Assembly (NCBI GenBank): GCA_900318615.1
Contig: ONLK01000010.1
Coordinates: 1-64,000, forward strand
DNA length: 64,000 bases
Source: an uncultured Eubacteriales bacterium
GTDB taxonomy: Bacteria > Bacillota > Clostridia > Lachnospirales > Lachnospiraceae
Reading direction: 5' to 3'
The notes under the pieces were generated by a model that was given only the letters and a program-made list of their open reading frames with translations, was not told where the DNA came from and searched no databases. This document shows, in pieces, positions 51,429-60,847 of the stretch. The first letter of the stretch is position 1. Each line of letters begins with the position of its first letter. Position numbers and translations under genes: made by a program.

Positions 51429-51455
51429 GCCGCGGCACAAAGCCGCGGCTTTTTA
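51429..51455 (+). terminator. Rho-independent terminator of the sugar operon
   Basis: GCCGCGGC / GCCGCGGC (51429-51436, 51442-51449), a perfect 8-bp stem, then T5. Confidence 0.92.
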
Positions 51456-51456
51456 C

Positions 51457-51485
51457 TTGCTGTGAATACACTTAAATGCTATAAT
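51457..51485 (+). promoter_or_regulatory. Promoter of udk-mutY
   Basis: TTGCTG (51457-51462), 17-bp spacer, TATAAT (51480-51485). Confidence 0.75.
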
Positions 51486-51552
51486 TCGATAGATGCAGAC
51501 AAGAGGCAGTTATTATCAGCCGCGGCGGTGCAGGAAAGGATATCCGGAGATA

Positions 51553-52167
51553 ATGAGCAGTATTATCATTGGAGTTGCCGGCGGTTCCGGTTCGGGGAAA
51601 TCTACGTTCACGAATCGCCTGAAGGAAGAGTTTGGCGATAAAATTGCAGTTGTATACCATGATAATTATTATAAGCGGCAGGACGACGTTCCTTTTGAGA
51701 AAAGAGTCAGGGTAAATTACGATCATCCCGATTCACTGGAGACAGATCTGCTGGTCAGGCATCTGAAAATGCTGAAGGAAGGGCAGGCGGTTGACTGCCC
51801 GGTGTATGACTATGCCGTTCACAACCGCACGGACCGGACCGTACATATAGAACCCCGCAGGGTTATCCTGGCGGAAGGTATTCTGCTGCTGGCCGATAAG
51901 CGGGTCCGTGACCTTTGCGATATTAAAATATTTGTAGATGCGGATGCCGATGAGCGTATTCTCCGCCGGGCTATCCGTGATGTGCATGAGCGGGGAAGAG
52001 ATCTGAACGGTATCATGAAACAGTATCTGGCCACGGTAAAACCGATGCACTACCTGTATGTGGAGCCAACCAGGGCATTGGCGGATATTGTGATTAACAG
52101 CGGGATGAATGACGTTGCATTCGATATCGTCAGATCAAAAATAAAGCAGGTACTGGATGAAGACTGA
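51553..52167 (+). CDS. udk: Uridine kinase
   Basis: The 204-aa P-loop kinase phosphorylates uridine and cytidine. GVAGGSGSGKST is the Walker A motif; YHDNYYKRQDDVPFEKR and NYDHPDSLETDLL match uridine kinase. It starts at ATG 51553 after CCGGAGATA; the reading frame to 51493 upstream overlaps the predicted transcription start and is rejected. Its end overlaps mutY by 11 bp. Confidence 0.93.
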   Translation: MSSIIIGVAGGSGSGKSTFTNRLKEEFGDKIAVVYHDNYYKRQDDVPFEKRVRVNYDHPDSLETDLLVRHLKMLKEGQAVDCPVYDYAVHNRTDRTVHIEPRRVILAEGILLLADKRVRDLCDIKIFVDADADERILRRAIRDVHERGRDLNGIMKQYLATVKPMHYLYVEPTRALADIVINSGMNDVAFDIVRSKIKQVLDED

Positions 52168-53212
52168 CATACAGGGGACGGTTTCGCTGCTGCTGGATTG
52201 GTTTCATCAAAGCGGACGGGAACTTCCGTGGAGAAAGGATACGGATCCGTATCATGTGTGGGTATCGGAAATCATGCTGCAGCAGACCCGCATAGAAACC
52301 GTTCTTCCCTACTATGCAAGGTTTATGAAAGCTCTGCCGGACATAGAGGCATTGAGTCAGTGTCCGCAGGAGAAACTATTGAAACTGTGGGAGGGACTCG
52401 GTTATTACAGCCGGGTCCGCAACATGCAGAAAGCTGCGGCTGTCATTACCGAAACGTATGGAGGAAAGTTCCCGGAACGTTATGAACAGATCCGTACCCT
52501 TCCCGGAATCGGGGATTATACAGCCGGTGCAATCGCATCCATTGCCTTCAGTGAGGCAGTGCCGGCGGTGGACGGCAATGTATTGCGTGTACTGACCCGC
52601 CTGACCGGAAATGAGTCCGACGTCCGGAAGGAAAGAGCGAAAAAATGGGCCGGAGAACTGGTGAGGGAGCTGATTCCGAAACAGGAACCGGGAGCTTTTA
52701 ATCAGGCACTGATGGAATTCGGGGAAGTGATCTGCCTTCCATCGCCGGAAAACCGGTGTGATCAGTGTTTTTTGAAAAGCTTCTGCCAGGCATACGTCTG
52801 TCACAAGACGGACGCAATCCCGTACCGCTCACCGGCAAACCCGAAAAAAACGGAAGAAAAAACGGTGCTTGTCATCCGCGACAGCGCCTTCTATCTGTTT
52901 CACAGGCGCAGTCCGAAAGGCCTTTTGGCCGGCATGTATGAGCTTCCGAACACGGACGGATTTTTAAGCCCACAGGAGGCTGCCCGCAAGGCAGAGGAGC
53001 TTTCGGGGCGGACGCCGCTCCGGGTGGAGGAGCTTCCGCCGGCACGGCATCTTTTCAGCCATGTGGAATGGCGGATGAAGGGATACCAGGTCATCGTAGA
53101 AAATATGAAGGAACCCCGGAAAGATGATTATTTTCTCAGCACAGCCGCCGCAGCTCTTGAAAAACTGGCTGTTCCCGGCGCCTTTCGCGCATACATGAAG
53201 TATGTGCGGTGA
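52157..53212 (+). CDS. mutY: A/G-specific adenine glycosylase
   Basis: The 351-aa repair enzyme removes A opposite 8-oxoG. It has an N-terminal HhH-GPD domain (LPGIGDYTAGAIAS, then VDGNVLRVLTR with the catalytic Asp) and a 4Fe-4S cluster site with cysteine spacing Cx7Cx2Cx5C near residues 195-215. A C-terminal Nudix-like domain (about 235-350) reads 8-oxoG. Length is typical. It overlaps udk by 11 bp. Confidence 0.95.
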   Translation: MKTDIQGTVSLLLDWFHQSGRELPWRKDTDPYHVWVSEIMLQQTRIETVLPYYARFMKALPDIEALSQCPQEKLLKLWEGLGYYSRVRNMQKAAAVITETYGGKFPERYEQIRTLPGIGDYTAGAIASIAFSEAVPAVDGNVLRVLTRLTGNESDVRKERAKKWAGELVRELIPKQEPGAFNQALMEFGEVICLPSPENRCDQCFLKSFCQAYVCHKTDAIPYRSPANPKKTEEKTVLVIRDSAFYLFHRRSPKGLLAGMYELPNTDGFLSPQEAARKAEELSGRTPLRVEELPPARHLFSHVEWRMKGYQVIVENMKEPRKDDYFLSTAAAALEKLAVPGAFRAYMKYVR

Positions 53213-53357
53213 TAACGTCACGCCGGGGGATACCGGCACAAATTGTACGCATAAGTTCACGCAGGCTGGAGCCTGCCACTTCACCCGGGGCCGGACAGGA
53301 GAAAGATTGATTCAGCGAAGGGGCTTATCGGGTACACTATCAAACAGGAGATTATAT

Positions 53358-54383
53358 ATGAAAATTCTGACGGTAACTGTACCGTGCTACAATTCAGAAG
53401 CCTATATGGAAAAATGCATCCGGTCGCTTCTGCCCGGAGGGGAGGATATCGAGATCCTGATTGTCGATGACGGTTCCACGAAGGATCGTACAGCCCAGAT
53501 TGCGGATGCATACGCAGCGAAATATCCCGGCATCGTCCGTGCCATTCACCAGGAAAACGGAGGGCACGGTGAGGCAGTGAACACGGGAATCAAAAACGCC
53601 AGCGGTCTTTATTTCAAGGTGGTCGACAGTGACGACTGGGTTGGCAAAAAGGCGCTTCTTGAGATCATCGCCAGACTGAAACAGCTCGAAAGGGAGAAGA
53701 CACCGGTGGATGTGTTCCTTACTAACTTTGTCTACAATAAGGAGGGAGCCCGCCACAAGAAAGTCATGCGCTTCGGGCGCGTTTTTCCGGAAGAACAAAT
53801 CTTTACCTGGTCCGATGTCCGGCATATGAAGGCAACCCAGTATGTACTGATGCATAATCTGATTTACCGGACCGGGCTTTTGCACCGGTGCGGCCTGAAA
53901 CTCCCGGCCCATACCTTCTATGTGGATAATATTTTTGCATTCCAGCCATATCCCTATGCTAAAAAGTTATATTACATGGATGTGGATTTCTACTTTTACT
54001 ATGTGGGCCGCAGCGATCAGTCGGTCAATGAAGAAGTCATGATCCGGCGAATAGACCAGCAGATCCGGGTGAACGAGATGATGGTCGACATCATGGCATC
54101 TCAAAATTTCTTCGGGCTGGATAAAAATGTAAAAAAATACATGTATAAATACCTGAACACGGTAACTACGGCAACGAACGCACTGCTTCTTGTTTCCGGA
54201 ACCGAAGAAAATCTGGAGAAGAAGAGGGAGTTCTGGAGATATATCCGCAGAAGAAGTTTCCCGGTGTACTGGCATCTGCGCACGAGTGGTATGGGCATCG
54301 GCCTTAATCTGCCCGGAGAATTCGGACGGAAAATAGACGTGCGCGGCTACAAGATAGCCAGAAAAATGATTGGATTTAACTGA
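53358..54383 (+). CDS. Family 2 glycosyltransferase
   Basis: The 341-aa GT-A enzyme starts MKILTVTVPCYNSEAYMEKC. VDDGSTKDRT and the DSDDW metal motif follow. There are no clear membrane helices. The C-terminal half is basic and aromatic. The family transfers sugars from nucleotide donors; donor and acceptor are unknown. ATG 53358 follows CAGGAG; the frame upstream to 53202 overlaps mutY and is rejected. A GCAGGCTGGAGCCTGC hairpin (53263-53278) precedes it. Confidence 0.9.
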   Translation: MKILTVTVPCYNSEAYMEKCIRSLLPGGEDIEILIVDDGSTKDRTAQIADAYAAKYPGIVRAIHQENGGHGEAVNTGIKNASGLYFKVVDSDDWVGKKALLEIIARLKQLEREKTPVDVFLTNFVYNKEGARHKKVMRFGRVFPEEQIFTWSDVRHMKATQYVLMHNLIYRTGLLHRCGLKLPAHTFYVDNIFAFQPYPYAKKLYYMDVDFYFYYVGRSDQSVNEEVMIRRIDQQIRVNEMMVDIMASQNFFGLDKNVKKYMYKYLNTVTTATNALLLVSGTEENLEKKREFWRYIRRRSFPVYWHLRTSGMGIGLNLPGEFGRKIDVRGYKIARKMIGFN

Positions 54384-54444
54384 CAGGCAAAACAGCAGAC
54401 GGCCTGGTATAAAATAAGAGAGTGTGTCAGGAGGAACTGAGTTT

Positions 54445-56112
54445 ATGGAAGAGAACACGAAAAATTTTATTGAAGAGTTCATCGATGAGGACCTTGCGAA
54501 CGGACGTGTGGACAGGGTGGTTACACGTTTTCCGCCGGAACCCAACGGTTATCTTCACATTGGGCACGCCAAGGCCGTACTGCTGAACTACACCATAGCT
54601 CAGAAGTATCACGGAACGTTCCATCTTCGTTTTGATGATACCAACCCGACGAAGGAAAAATCCGAATTTGTCGAATCCATCAAGGCAGATATCCGGTGGC
54701 TTGGCGCCGACTGGGGAGATAATCTTTTCTATGCGTCCAACTACTTTGACCAGATGTATGAATATGCGGTCCGGATCATCAAAAAGGGCGATGCTTATGT
54801 CGATGATCTCAGCGCCGATGAAATCCGCGCGTACCGGGGCACACTGACGGAGCCGGGCAAAAACAGTCCCTGCCGCGATCGTTCCGTGGAAGAGAATCTG
54901 AAGCTTTTTGAGGAAATGAAGGCGGGAATTTATCCGGATGGGTCCAGGGTACTCCGCGCCAAAATTGATATGGCATCCCCGAACATGAATATGCGTGACC
55001 CGGTCATCTACCGCATTGCCCATATTCCGCATCAGAACACAGGAGACAAGTGGTGCATCTACCCGCTGTATGACTTTGCCCATCCGATCGAGGACGGAAT
55101 TGAGGGAGTTACCTTCTCACTTTGCACTCTGGAATTTGAGGATCACCGCCCGCTGTACAACTGGGTGGTTAAGGAGTGCGGGTTTAACGTCAATCCTCCG
55201 CGGCAGATTGAGTTTGCGAAACTGTACCTGAAGAATGTAGTTACCGGAAAACGGTACATCAAGAAACTGGTAGAGGATGGCATTGTAGACGGATGGGATG
55301 ACCCGAGGCTGGTTTCCATCGCCGCATTGCGCCGCCGCGGTTTCAGCCCGGAGTCCATCCGGAGGTTTGTTGAACTTTCCGGCATCAGCAAGAGCAACAG
55401 TGTTTCCGATTATGCCATGCTTGAATATTGCCTGAGGGAGGATCTGAAACCGAAGGCACCGCGTGTTATGGCGGTGCTGGATCCGGTCAAACTGGTGATC
55501 GATAACTATCCGGAAGATGCCATGGAGGAGCTGGAAGTCCCGAACAATCAGGAGAATCCGGAGCTTGGCACCCGCAAGGTTCCGTTTGGCCGTGAAATCT
55601 GGATCAATCGTGACGACTTCATGGAAAATCCGCCGAAGAAATACTTCCGTATGTTCCCGGGCAACGAGGTTCGTCTCATGAACGCCTATTTCGTTACATG
55701 CACCGGCTGTGAGAAGGATGCGGATGGGAATATTACGGTAATTCACGGTACCTATGATCCGGCGTCCCGCGGAGGAAACAGCCCGGACGGCCGCAAGGTG
55801 AAGGGAACCATACACTGGGTTGCCGTCAGAACCGCATTTCAGGCGGAAGTACATCTGTACGAGAATATCGTTGATGAAGAGAAGGGCGTTTACAACGAGG
55901 AGGACGGCAGCATTAATGTCAATCCGCATTCCCGCACGGTTCTTGTCAACTGCCAGCTGGAGCCGTCCCTGAAGGATGCGAAGGCTTACCAGCAGTTCCA
56001 GTTTGTCCGCACCGGCTACTTCAATGTAGATTACAGGGATTCAACGGAAGGCCATCCGGTATTCAACCGGATTGTTGAGCTGAAAAGTTCGTTCAGGCTG
56101 CCGAAAGACTGA
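54445..56112 (+). CDS. glnS: Glutamine--tRNA ligase
   Basis: The 555-aa class I synthetase charges tRNA-Gln. PPEPNGYLHIGHAK is the HIGH motif. GWDDPRLVSIAALRRRGFSP and REDLKPKAPRVMAVLDPVKL are typical of GlnRS. The KMSKS-equivalent loop (VMSKR in E. coli) reads V-V-T267-G-K269-R, keeping the Lys and Arg. The anticodon-binding beta-barrels follow (about 340-555). ATG 54445 lies after CAGGAGGAACTGAG. It would allow direct charging without the amidotransferase route. Confidence 0.94.
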   Translation: MEENTKNFIEEFIDEDLANGRVDRVVTRFPPEPNGYLHIGHAKAVLLNYTIAQKYHGTFHLRFDDTNPTKEKSEFVESIKADIRWLGADWGDNLFYASNYFDQMYEYAVRIIKKGDAYVDDLSADEIRAYRGTLTEPGKNSPCRDRSVEENLKLFEEMKAGIYPDGSRVLRAKIDMASPNMNMRDPVIYRIAHIPHQNTGDKWCIYPLYDFAHPIEDGIEGVTFSLCTLEFEDHRPLYNWVVKECGFNVNPPRQIEFAKLYLKNVVTGKRYIKKLVEDGIVDGWDDPRLVSIAALRRRGFSPESIRRFVELSGISKSNSVSDYAMLEYCLREDLKPKAPRVMAVLDPVKLVIDNYPEDAMEELEVPNNQENPELGTRKVPFGREIWINRDDFMENPPKKYFRMFPGNEVRLMNAYFVTCTGCEKDADGNITVIHGTYDPASRGGNSPDGRKVKGTIHWVAVRTAFQAEVHLYENIVDEEKGVYNEEDGSINVNPHSRTVLVNCQLEPSLKDAKAYQQFQFVRTGYFNVDYRDSTEGHPVFNRIVELKSSFRLPKD

Positions 56113-56161
56113 AAGGGAAAACCGCCGCTGCAATGCGACAAAATTATGATCTGAAACTATT

Positions 56162-56190
56162 GCGTCCGGCCGCCTGCAGGCAGCCGGACG
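56162..56190 (+). terminator. Hairpin after glnS
   Basis: CGTCCGGC facing GCCGGACG with a CGCCTGCAGGCA-type loop and no T run. Possibly a weak terminator or processing site. Confidence 0.35.
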
Positions 56191-56269
56191 TATGTGACTG
56201 ACATAAAAAGCAGCTGCAGGCACATAAAACCGAAATCCGGCAGCCGGCAGACAACCGGGGAGAAAAGCC

Positions 56270-56917
56270 ATGAACCGATTTTATGACGGAATCACGGAGT
56301 TTATATTTGTGGAAAACGAGCCTGCCCGGTCGGACATTATTTTCGTACCGGGCGGAAATTATCCGGATGCGGCCAGAAAGGCGGCAAAACTTTATCAGGA
56401 AGGGTATTCGGATTATATCCTGCCCAGCGGACGCTTCAGCATCCGGACCGGACATTTTGAAGGCAGACAGGAGACGGAGTGGGAATACCTGAAGGATATA
56501 CTGCTGCAGGAAGGCGTGCCGGAAAAAGCCATATTGAAGGAAGATCGGGCAACTTTTACGTACGAGAATGCGATTTTCTCAAGGAAAGCGGCAGATCGGG
56601 CCGGGCTGGCTGTAAAAAGGGCGATCCTCTGCTGCCAGGCGTTTCATGCCCGCCGGGCGCTTATGTATTACCAGCAGCAGTTTCCGGAAGCTCAGTTCCT
56701 GGTGTGCCCGGCAGTAACGCAGGGAATATCCAGGGATACCTGGTTTCTCGATCAGCATGCCGTGAACCGGGTACTGGGAGAGCTGACGAGAATCGGGGAA
56801 CAGTTTCACTGCATGCTTCCCCTCACCCCGCAGGAAGCGGAAGAAGCGGATTCTCATCCGCCGCGGGCGGTGACCCTGGATGAATACAGAAAAAAGATGA
56901 AGGAGATGGATCCATGA
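56270..56917 (+). CDS. YdcF/DUF218 family protein
   Basis: The 215-aa protein has a DUF218 core: a first strand RSDIIFVPGGNYPD, YILPSGRF, then ATFTYENAIFSR and a QAFHARRALMYYQQQFP segment (in part), where the family's conserved Glu/Arg/His sit. Family members bind S-adenosylmethionine or act on envelope precursors; no firm reaction is known. It has no membrane helix, unlike larger DUF218 proteins. It overlaps the next gene by 4 bp (ATGA), so the two are co-translated. Confidence 0.85.
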   Translation: MNRFYDGITEFIFVENEPARSDIIFVPGGNYPDAARKAAKLYQEGYSDYILPSGRFSIRTGHFEGRQETEWEYLKDILLQEGVPEKAILKEDRATFTYENAIFSRKAADRAGLAVKRAILCCQAFHARRALMYYQQQFPEAQFLVCPAVTQGISRDTWFLDQHAVNRVLGELTRIGEQFHCMLPLTPQEAEEADSHPPRAVTLDEYRKKMKEMDP

Positions 56918-57705
56918 TCAGACTGATCGCCAGCGACCTGGACGGAACCCTGGTTCCGGAAGGGGGCAGCGTGCTCACTCCGGAGTATTACGATGTCATA
57001 CGGGAACTTAAAAAGAAGGGGATCATTTTCATAGCTGCCAGCGGGCGGGGACTTCCAAGCGCCAGAAAATTATTACAGCCTGTCTCGGAGGATGTGTATT
57101 TTCTGACGGAGGAGGGAGCTTACGGATCCTGGCGCGATAAAATATTGTTTGAAACAACCCTGGATGAAAAAGTGGCTGAAAGAGTGATCCGCTATACCCG
57201 GGATCACTGGAAGGATATCCTGATTCTTCGCTCCACGGCTGAAAAGCTCCTGGTGGAAGCAGACGATCCATCCGTGATTCCGGGAATTCTCGGAGGCTAC
57301 GGCATGGAGTGGGAGAGCGTAAGGAACCTGGAAACTATCCATGTTCCAAGCATGAAGATAGCGGTCCACTGGGACAGAGAGGATGCAGCAAAGGAAGCTG
57401 CCGCCCTCCAGCGTGTGGCCGGGGAGCACGCCAGTGTGGTTGTCTCCGGGGTTCACTGGGCGGATATCGTACCTCCAACTGTCAGCAAGGGCGGCGGTCT
57501 TCGAAAATTTCAGCAGCTGCTGGGGATTTCAAAGGAAGAAACCATGGTTTTCGGAGATAACCTGAACGATATATCCATGTTCCGGGAGGCGGCAGTCAGC
57601 TATGCTGTCCCGGAGGCGCGCCCGGAAGTGAAGGACGCTGCCGTGAAAATCACAGAAAGCAGAACAAAGGATGGCGTCCTGAAAATAATGAAAACCCTGC
57701 TGTAA
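56914..57705 (+). CDS. Cof-type HAD phosphatase
   Basis: The 263-aa haloacid-dehalogenase phosphatase has motif I SDLDGTLVPE (residues about 7-14), motif II AASGRG, Lys in VSKGGGLRKF, and motif III FGDNLNDISMF. The C2B cap (about 85-185) is typical of Cof proteins acting on sugar phosphates or nucleotides. It lies in an operon with the DUF218 gene and has a short terminator straddling its end. Confidence 0.9.
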   Translation: MIRLIASDLDGTLVPEGGSVLTPEYYDVIRELKKKGIIFIAASGRGLPSARKLLQPVSEDVYFLTEEGAYGSWRDKILFETTLDEKVAERVIRYTRDHWKDILILRSTAEKLLVEADDPSVIPGILGGYGMEWESVRNLETIHVPSMKIAVHWDREDAAKEAAALQRVAGEHASVVVSGVHWADIVPPTVSKGGGLRKFQQLLGISKEETMVFGDNLNDISMFREAAVSYAVPEARPEVKDAAVKITESRTKDGVLKIMKTLL

Positions 57706-57722
57706 AACAGCAGGGTTCTTTA
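57693..57722 (+). terminator. Terminator overlapping the HAD gene stop
   Basis: AACCCTGCTG (57693-57702) pairs with CAGCAGGGTT (57708-57717), followed by CTTTACAT. The stop TAA lies in the loop. It may also serve the convergent TraX-like gene. Confidence 0.75.
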
Positions 57723-57729
57723 CATCTTT

Positions 57730-58524
57730 TTAATTGAGAGACGTAAGGCTCGGGAGTACAAGGTTGCGGATGATCCCCAGAATCATCAGGTGAACCGGAT
57801 AGAAACAGTAGAAAAAGTACTTCAGCTGCCTTCCGCGTTTCCCGTTATACATAAACACCGGGATAAAAGCCAGAGGCGCAGGCATTTTTTCATATTCAAT
57901 AAATGCGCCGCCGCACAGACACTGGGACAGGCGGGACGTGCGAAGAATATACAGTACTTCAATCAGAAAAACACCGCGTTGTGCATAATCGGTTTTCAGC
58001 ATATGGGCAAGAATAAGCCCGGAAACCAGAATCAGCAGCTGGATGGGAATGCGGCCGGTCATCTCCGAAACACCCCACATTACCAGCAGACCGATCAACA
58101 GCGTAAAATATACGTTCTGGTAATTCATGACAGGCTGACCTGTTTTCAGCGCCCAGTCAAACGGAAATTCCGATATCAGCGCAAAGAGGAACATCCGCTG
58201 CGCGTATTTTTTCACATTGTGCGTGTGCACAAAGCCTTCCACCAGCAGAAAACAGAAGATGGGAAAAGCCAGACGGCCAACCCGCCGCATAATATAATAC
58301 AGCGTCTTCAGATTTTGAAAGAGCTCCGGATTGGTGTATATCCCCCGCATGCTAAGAAGCGGAAGGACGAGAGCCGCCCCTGTGTGATCAATCAGCATGG
58401 TGATGATGGCGATCATCTTCAGAACACTTCCCGGCCAGCCGTACTTTTCTCTGAAATGATGTATGGCTGCGCCGGCTCTTGCCGGGAAACGTTCCACGGT
58501 TCCCGGGTTATCCGTATTATTCAT
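57730..58524 (-). CDS. TraX family membrane protein
   Basis: The 264-aa protein has about seven hydrophobic helices. LKMIAIITMLIDHTGAAL, the GRLAFPIFCFLLVEGFVHT segment and the C-terminal KYFFYCFYPVHLMIL match TraX-like proteins, which include an acyltransferase-like group acetylating surface structures (TraX of F plasmid acetylates pilin). Start at Met11 of the longest frame (58524), 6 nt after GAGGGA; the ATG at 58554 has no ribosome binding site. Confidence 0.88.
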   Translation of the reverse strand: MNNTDNPGTVERFPARAGAAIHHFREKYGWPGSVLKMIAIITMLIDHTGAALVLPLLSMRGIYTNPELFQNLKTLYYIMRRVGRLAFPIFCFLLVEGFVHTHNVKKYAQRMFLFALISEFPFDWALKTGQPVMNYQNVYFTLLIGLLVMWGVSEMTGRIPIQLLILVSGLILAHMLKTDYAQRGVFLIEVLYILRTSRLSQCLCGGAFIEYEKMPAPLAFIPVFMYNGKRGRQLKYFFYCFYPVHLMILGIIRNLVLPSLTSLN

Positions 58525-58560
58525 CTGACTTCCCTCTATGTGCACAGTATACATCCGTTA

Positions 58561-60720
58561 TTATTTCGCGATCAGCTTCAGAATTTCGTTCGACCTTGCG
58601 ATGAATTTGGTCATAGCGTCAGCGGACAGCGGCTTGTCGGCGAGAAGTGCCAGATCGTACAGCTGCTGGCAGATCATGCCGGTGTGCTCGCCATCCTTGT
58701 GGCCGAGTACATATTGAACCAGGCTGTTGTTTGCGTTCAGTACCAGCGTGGAGGATGCAGGGAAAGCATTCGGATCCATTCCGTACATCCTGAACATTTC
58801 CTGTGTGCGCCGGCTTTCCTCGGACATAACCATCATGGAGGATACATCCGCGTTCTTCAGCTTCTCAACTTTCACCTCCAGCTTGTCGTTGCTTAAAGCC
58901 TTGCGGAAGATTTCAGTCAGGCTGTCGGTTTCGGCCTTCAGATCGGCCTGCCCGTCATCTTTCATGCCGGCGGTCACATCAGCATCGATGCTTTCAAATT
59001 TAACTTCCTCATTTTTCTGCTCTGCGTGGGACAGATACGCGGTATCGATGTTATGGCGGAAGATGACGGCGTCCATGCCGTTCTGACGGAACATATTGAT
59101 ATACTGACCCTGCTGCTGTTCATTGGTAACGTAATAAATCGTGGTCTTCGGCTTTTCCTTCTTTTCATCTTCCGCATTTTCGGCGGGAGCGGAGTCTGAT
59201 TTTTCATCAGCGGCACCTGGATCAGCGGAGACATTCGTTTCTGTTTCCACCTTCTCAGCGTCGCCTTCTTCGGTCTTTCCGGTTCCATCTTCAAAGGTTT
59301 CCTCCGGAACTTTTCCGGAAGAGGACGCCTTGTCTGCCTTTTCCTTATCCAGCAGTTCCTTCAGCGTGAAATATTTGCCGTCCAGATCCTTGTAGAGGAT
59401 GAAGTCATTCATACGCTCATCAAATTTTTCGTCGCGCAGGCAGCCGTACTTTACAAACGGGCTGATATCATCCCAGTACTTCTCATAATTCTGCCGGTCG
59501 GTCTTGCACATACCGGAGAGCTTGTCGCAAACTTTCTTCGTGATGTAGTCAGAAACCTTTTTAACAAAACCATCGTTCTGAAGATAGCTTCTGGATACAT
59601 TCAGCGGCAGATCCGGGCAGTCGATGACACCCTTCAGAACCATCAGATATTCCGGAATAACTTCCTTAATATTATCGGCAATGAACACCTGGCTGTTGTA
59701 GAGCTTGATGGTGCCTTCCAGTTTGTCGTAGTCCAGGTTAACCTTCGGGAAGTAGATAATTCCTCGCAGGTTAAACGGATAATCCATGTTCAGGTGGATC
59801 CAGAAGAGCGGCTCCTTATAGTCGTTAAATACCTTGCGGTAAAAGTCCTTGTATTCCTCCGGCTTGCATTCGCTCGGAGACCTGGTCCAGAGCGGATGGA
59901 TATCATTGACCGGGACAGGGCGCTTGTTGATTTTCACGCGCTCACGGGCAGGAGATACCTCCACCTGCTTTTTCCCTCCGTTGCCATCATCCTGTTCCTC
60001 ATATTTCGCATCCTCATGGATATGTTCGGCCACGACATCGGTATCCTTCAGATCCTTCTCGTCGATCGTTTCATATTCCTGCGGAGCATTTGCCTTCTCC
60101 AGATAAATTTCTACCGGCATAAACGCGCAGTATTTTTCGAGGACTTCACGGACGCGGTATTCGTTGGCAAATTCGAGAGATTCATCATTCAGATGAAGGA
60201 TGATGGTGGTGCCGGTTTCCTTTTTTGTCCCATCACCGATGGTGTAATCCGTCATGCCGTCGGATTCCCAGTGAACCGGAACGGCATCCTTCTGATAGGA
60301 GAGAGTATCAATTTCTACCAGATCTGCAACCATGAAAGCAGAATAGAAGCCCAGACCGAAGTGGCCGATGATATCGTTTTTGCCGCCCTGATCCTGGTAT
60401 TTCTTAACGAAGTCACTTGCACCCGAAAATGCAATCTGAGTAATGTATTTTTCAACCTCATCAGCGGTCATGCCCAGACCGGTATCGGTGAAGGCCAGCG
60501 TCTTGTTGTCCGGGTCGCAGACCACATGGATGCTGTCCTTATGGTCTTCCGGATAAGCATAATCCCCCATCAGGGCAATTTTATGCAGCTTGGTAATGGC
60601 ATCACAGCCGTTGGAAATCATTTCACGTACGAAAATATCATGATCCGAATAAAGCCATTTTTTGATAATCGGCATCATGTTTTCGCTGTTTATCGATAAA
60701 TTTCCTTTTTTTGTTTCCAT
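58561..60720 (-). CDS. htpG: Chaperone HtpG (bacterial Hsp90)
   Basis: The 719-aa protein carries the N-terminal GHKL ATPase (FVREMISNGCDAITKL, then GLGMTADE and GHFGLGFYSAFMVA), the middle domain with RNVSR-like NVSRSYLQND, and the C-terminal dimerisation domain. It is about 90 residues longer than E. coli HtpG, mostly from an acidic Ser/Glu/Lys insert (about 463-525). ATG 60720 follows AGGAGTG; a GTG at 60729 is the alternative. A CIRCE element and a promoter lie upstream. Confidence 0.95.
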   Translation of the reverse strand: METKKGNLSINSENMMPIIKKWLYSDHDIFVREMISNGCDAITKLHKIALMGDYAYPEDHKDSIHVVCDPDNKTLAFTDTGLGMTADEVEKYITQIAFSGASDFVKKYQDQGGKNDIIGHFGLGFYSAFMVADLVEIDTLSYQKDAVPVHWESDGMTDYTIGDGTKKETGTTIILHLNDESLEFANEYRVREVLEKYCAFMPVEIYLEKANAPQEYETIDEKDLKDTDVVAEHIHEDAKYEEQDDGNGGKKQVEVSPARERVKINKRPVPVNDIHPLWTRSPSECKPEEYKDFYRKVFNDYKEPLFWIHLNMDYPFNLRGIIYFPKVNLDYDKLEGTIKLYNSQVFIADNIKEVIPEYLMVLKGVIDCPDLPLNVSRSYLQNDGFVKKVSDYITKKVCDKLSGMCKTDRQNYEKYWDDISPFVKYGCLRDEKFDERMNDFILYKDLDGKYFTLKELLDKEKADKASSSGKVPEETFEDGTGKTEEGDAEKVETETNVSADPGAADEKSDSAPAENAEDEKKEKPKTTIYYVTNEQQQGQYINMFRQNGMDAVIFRHNIDTAYLSHAEQKNEEVKFESIDADVTAGMKDDGQADLKAETDSLTEIFRKALSNDKLEVKVEKLKNADVSSMMVMSEESRRTQEMFRMYGMDPNAFPASSTLVLNANNSLVQYVLGHKDGEHTGMICQQLYDLALLADKPLSADAMTKFIARSNEILKLIAK

Positions 60721-60767
60721 AAAAATCACACTCCTATGTCATACAGAATAGACACTTACATCTGTAC

Positions 60768-60796
60768 ATTTTAGGCCGGGGATTAGGAAAAGTCAA
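60768..60796 (-). promoter_or_regulatory. Promoter of htpG
   Basis: Minus strand TTGACT (60796-60791), 17-bp spacer, TAAAAT (60773-60768). Confidence 0.75.
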
Positions 60797-60803
60797 TATA
60801 AAA

Positions 60804-60828
60804 TAGCACTCAATTTAAATGAGTGCTA
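60804..60828 (-). promoter_or_regulatory. CIRCE element (HrcA operator)
   Basis: TAGCACTC-(9)-GAGTGCTA, a perfect CIRCE inverted repeat, located 7 bp upstream of the htpG -35 box instead of in the leader. Confidence 0.9.
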
Positions 60829-60847
60829 GCAAGCCAATCGGAGATTT

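Noticed and set aside
52730..52800. Abnormal Fe-S cysteine spacing in MutY
   Set aside because: Cx7Cx2Cx5C differs from the classic Cx6 by one residue, but I believe clostridial MutY proteins commonly show it.
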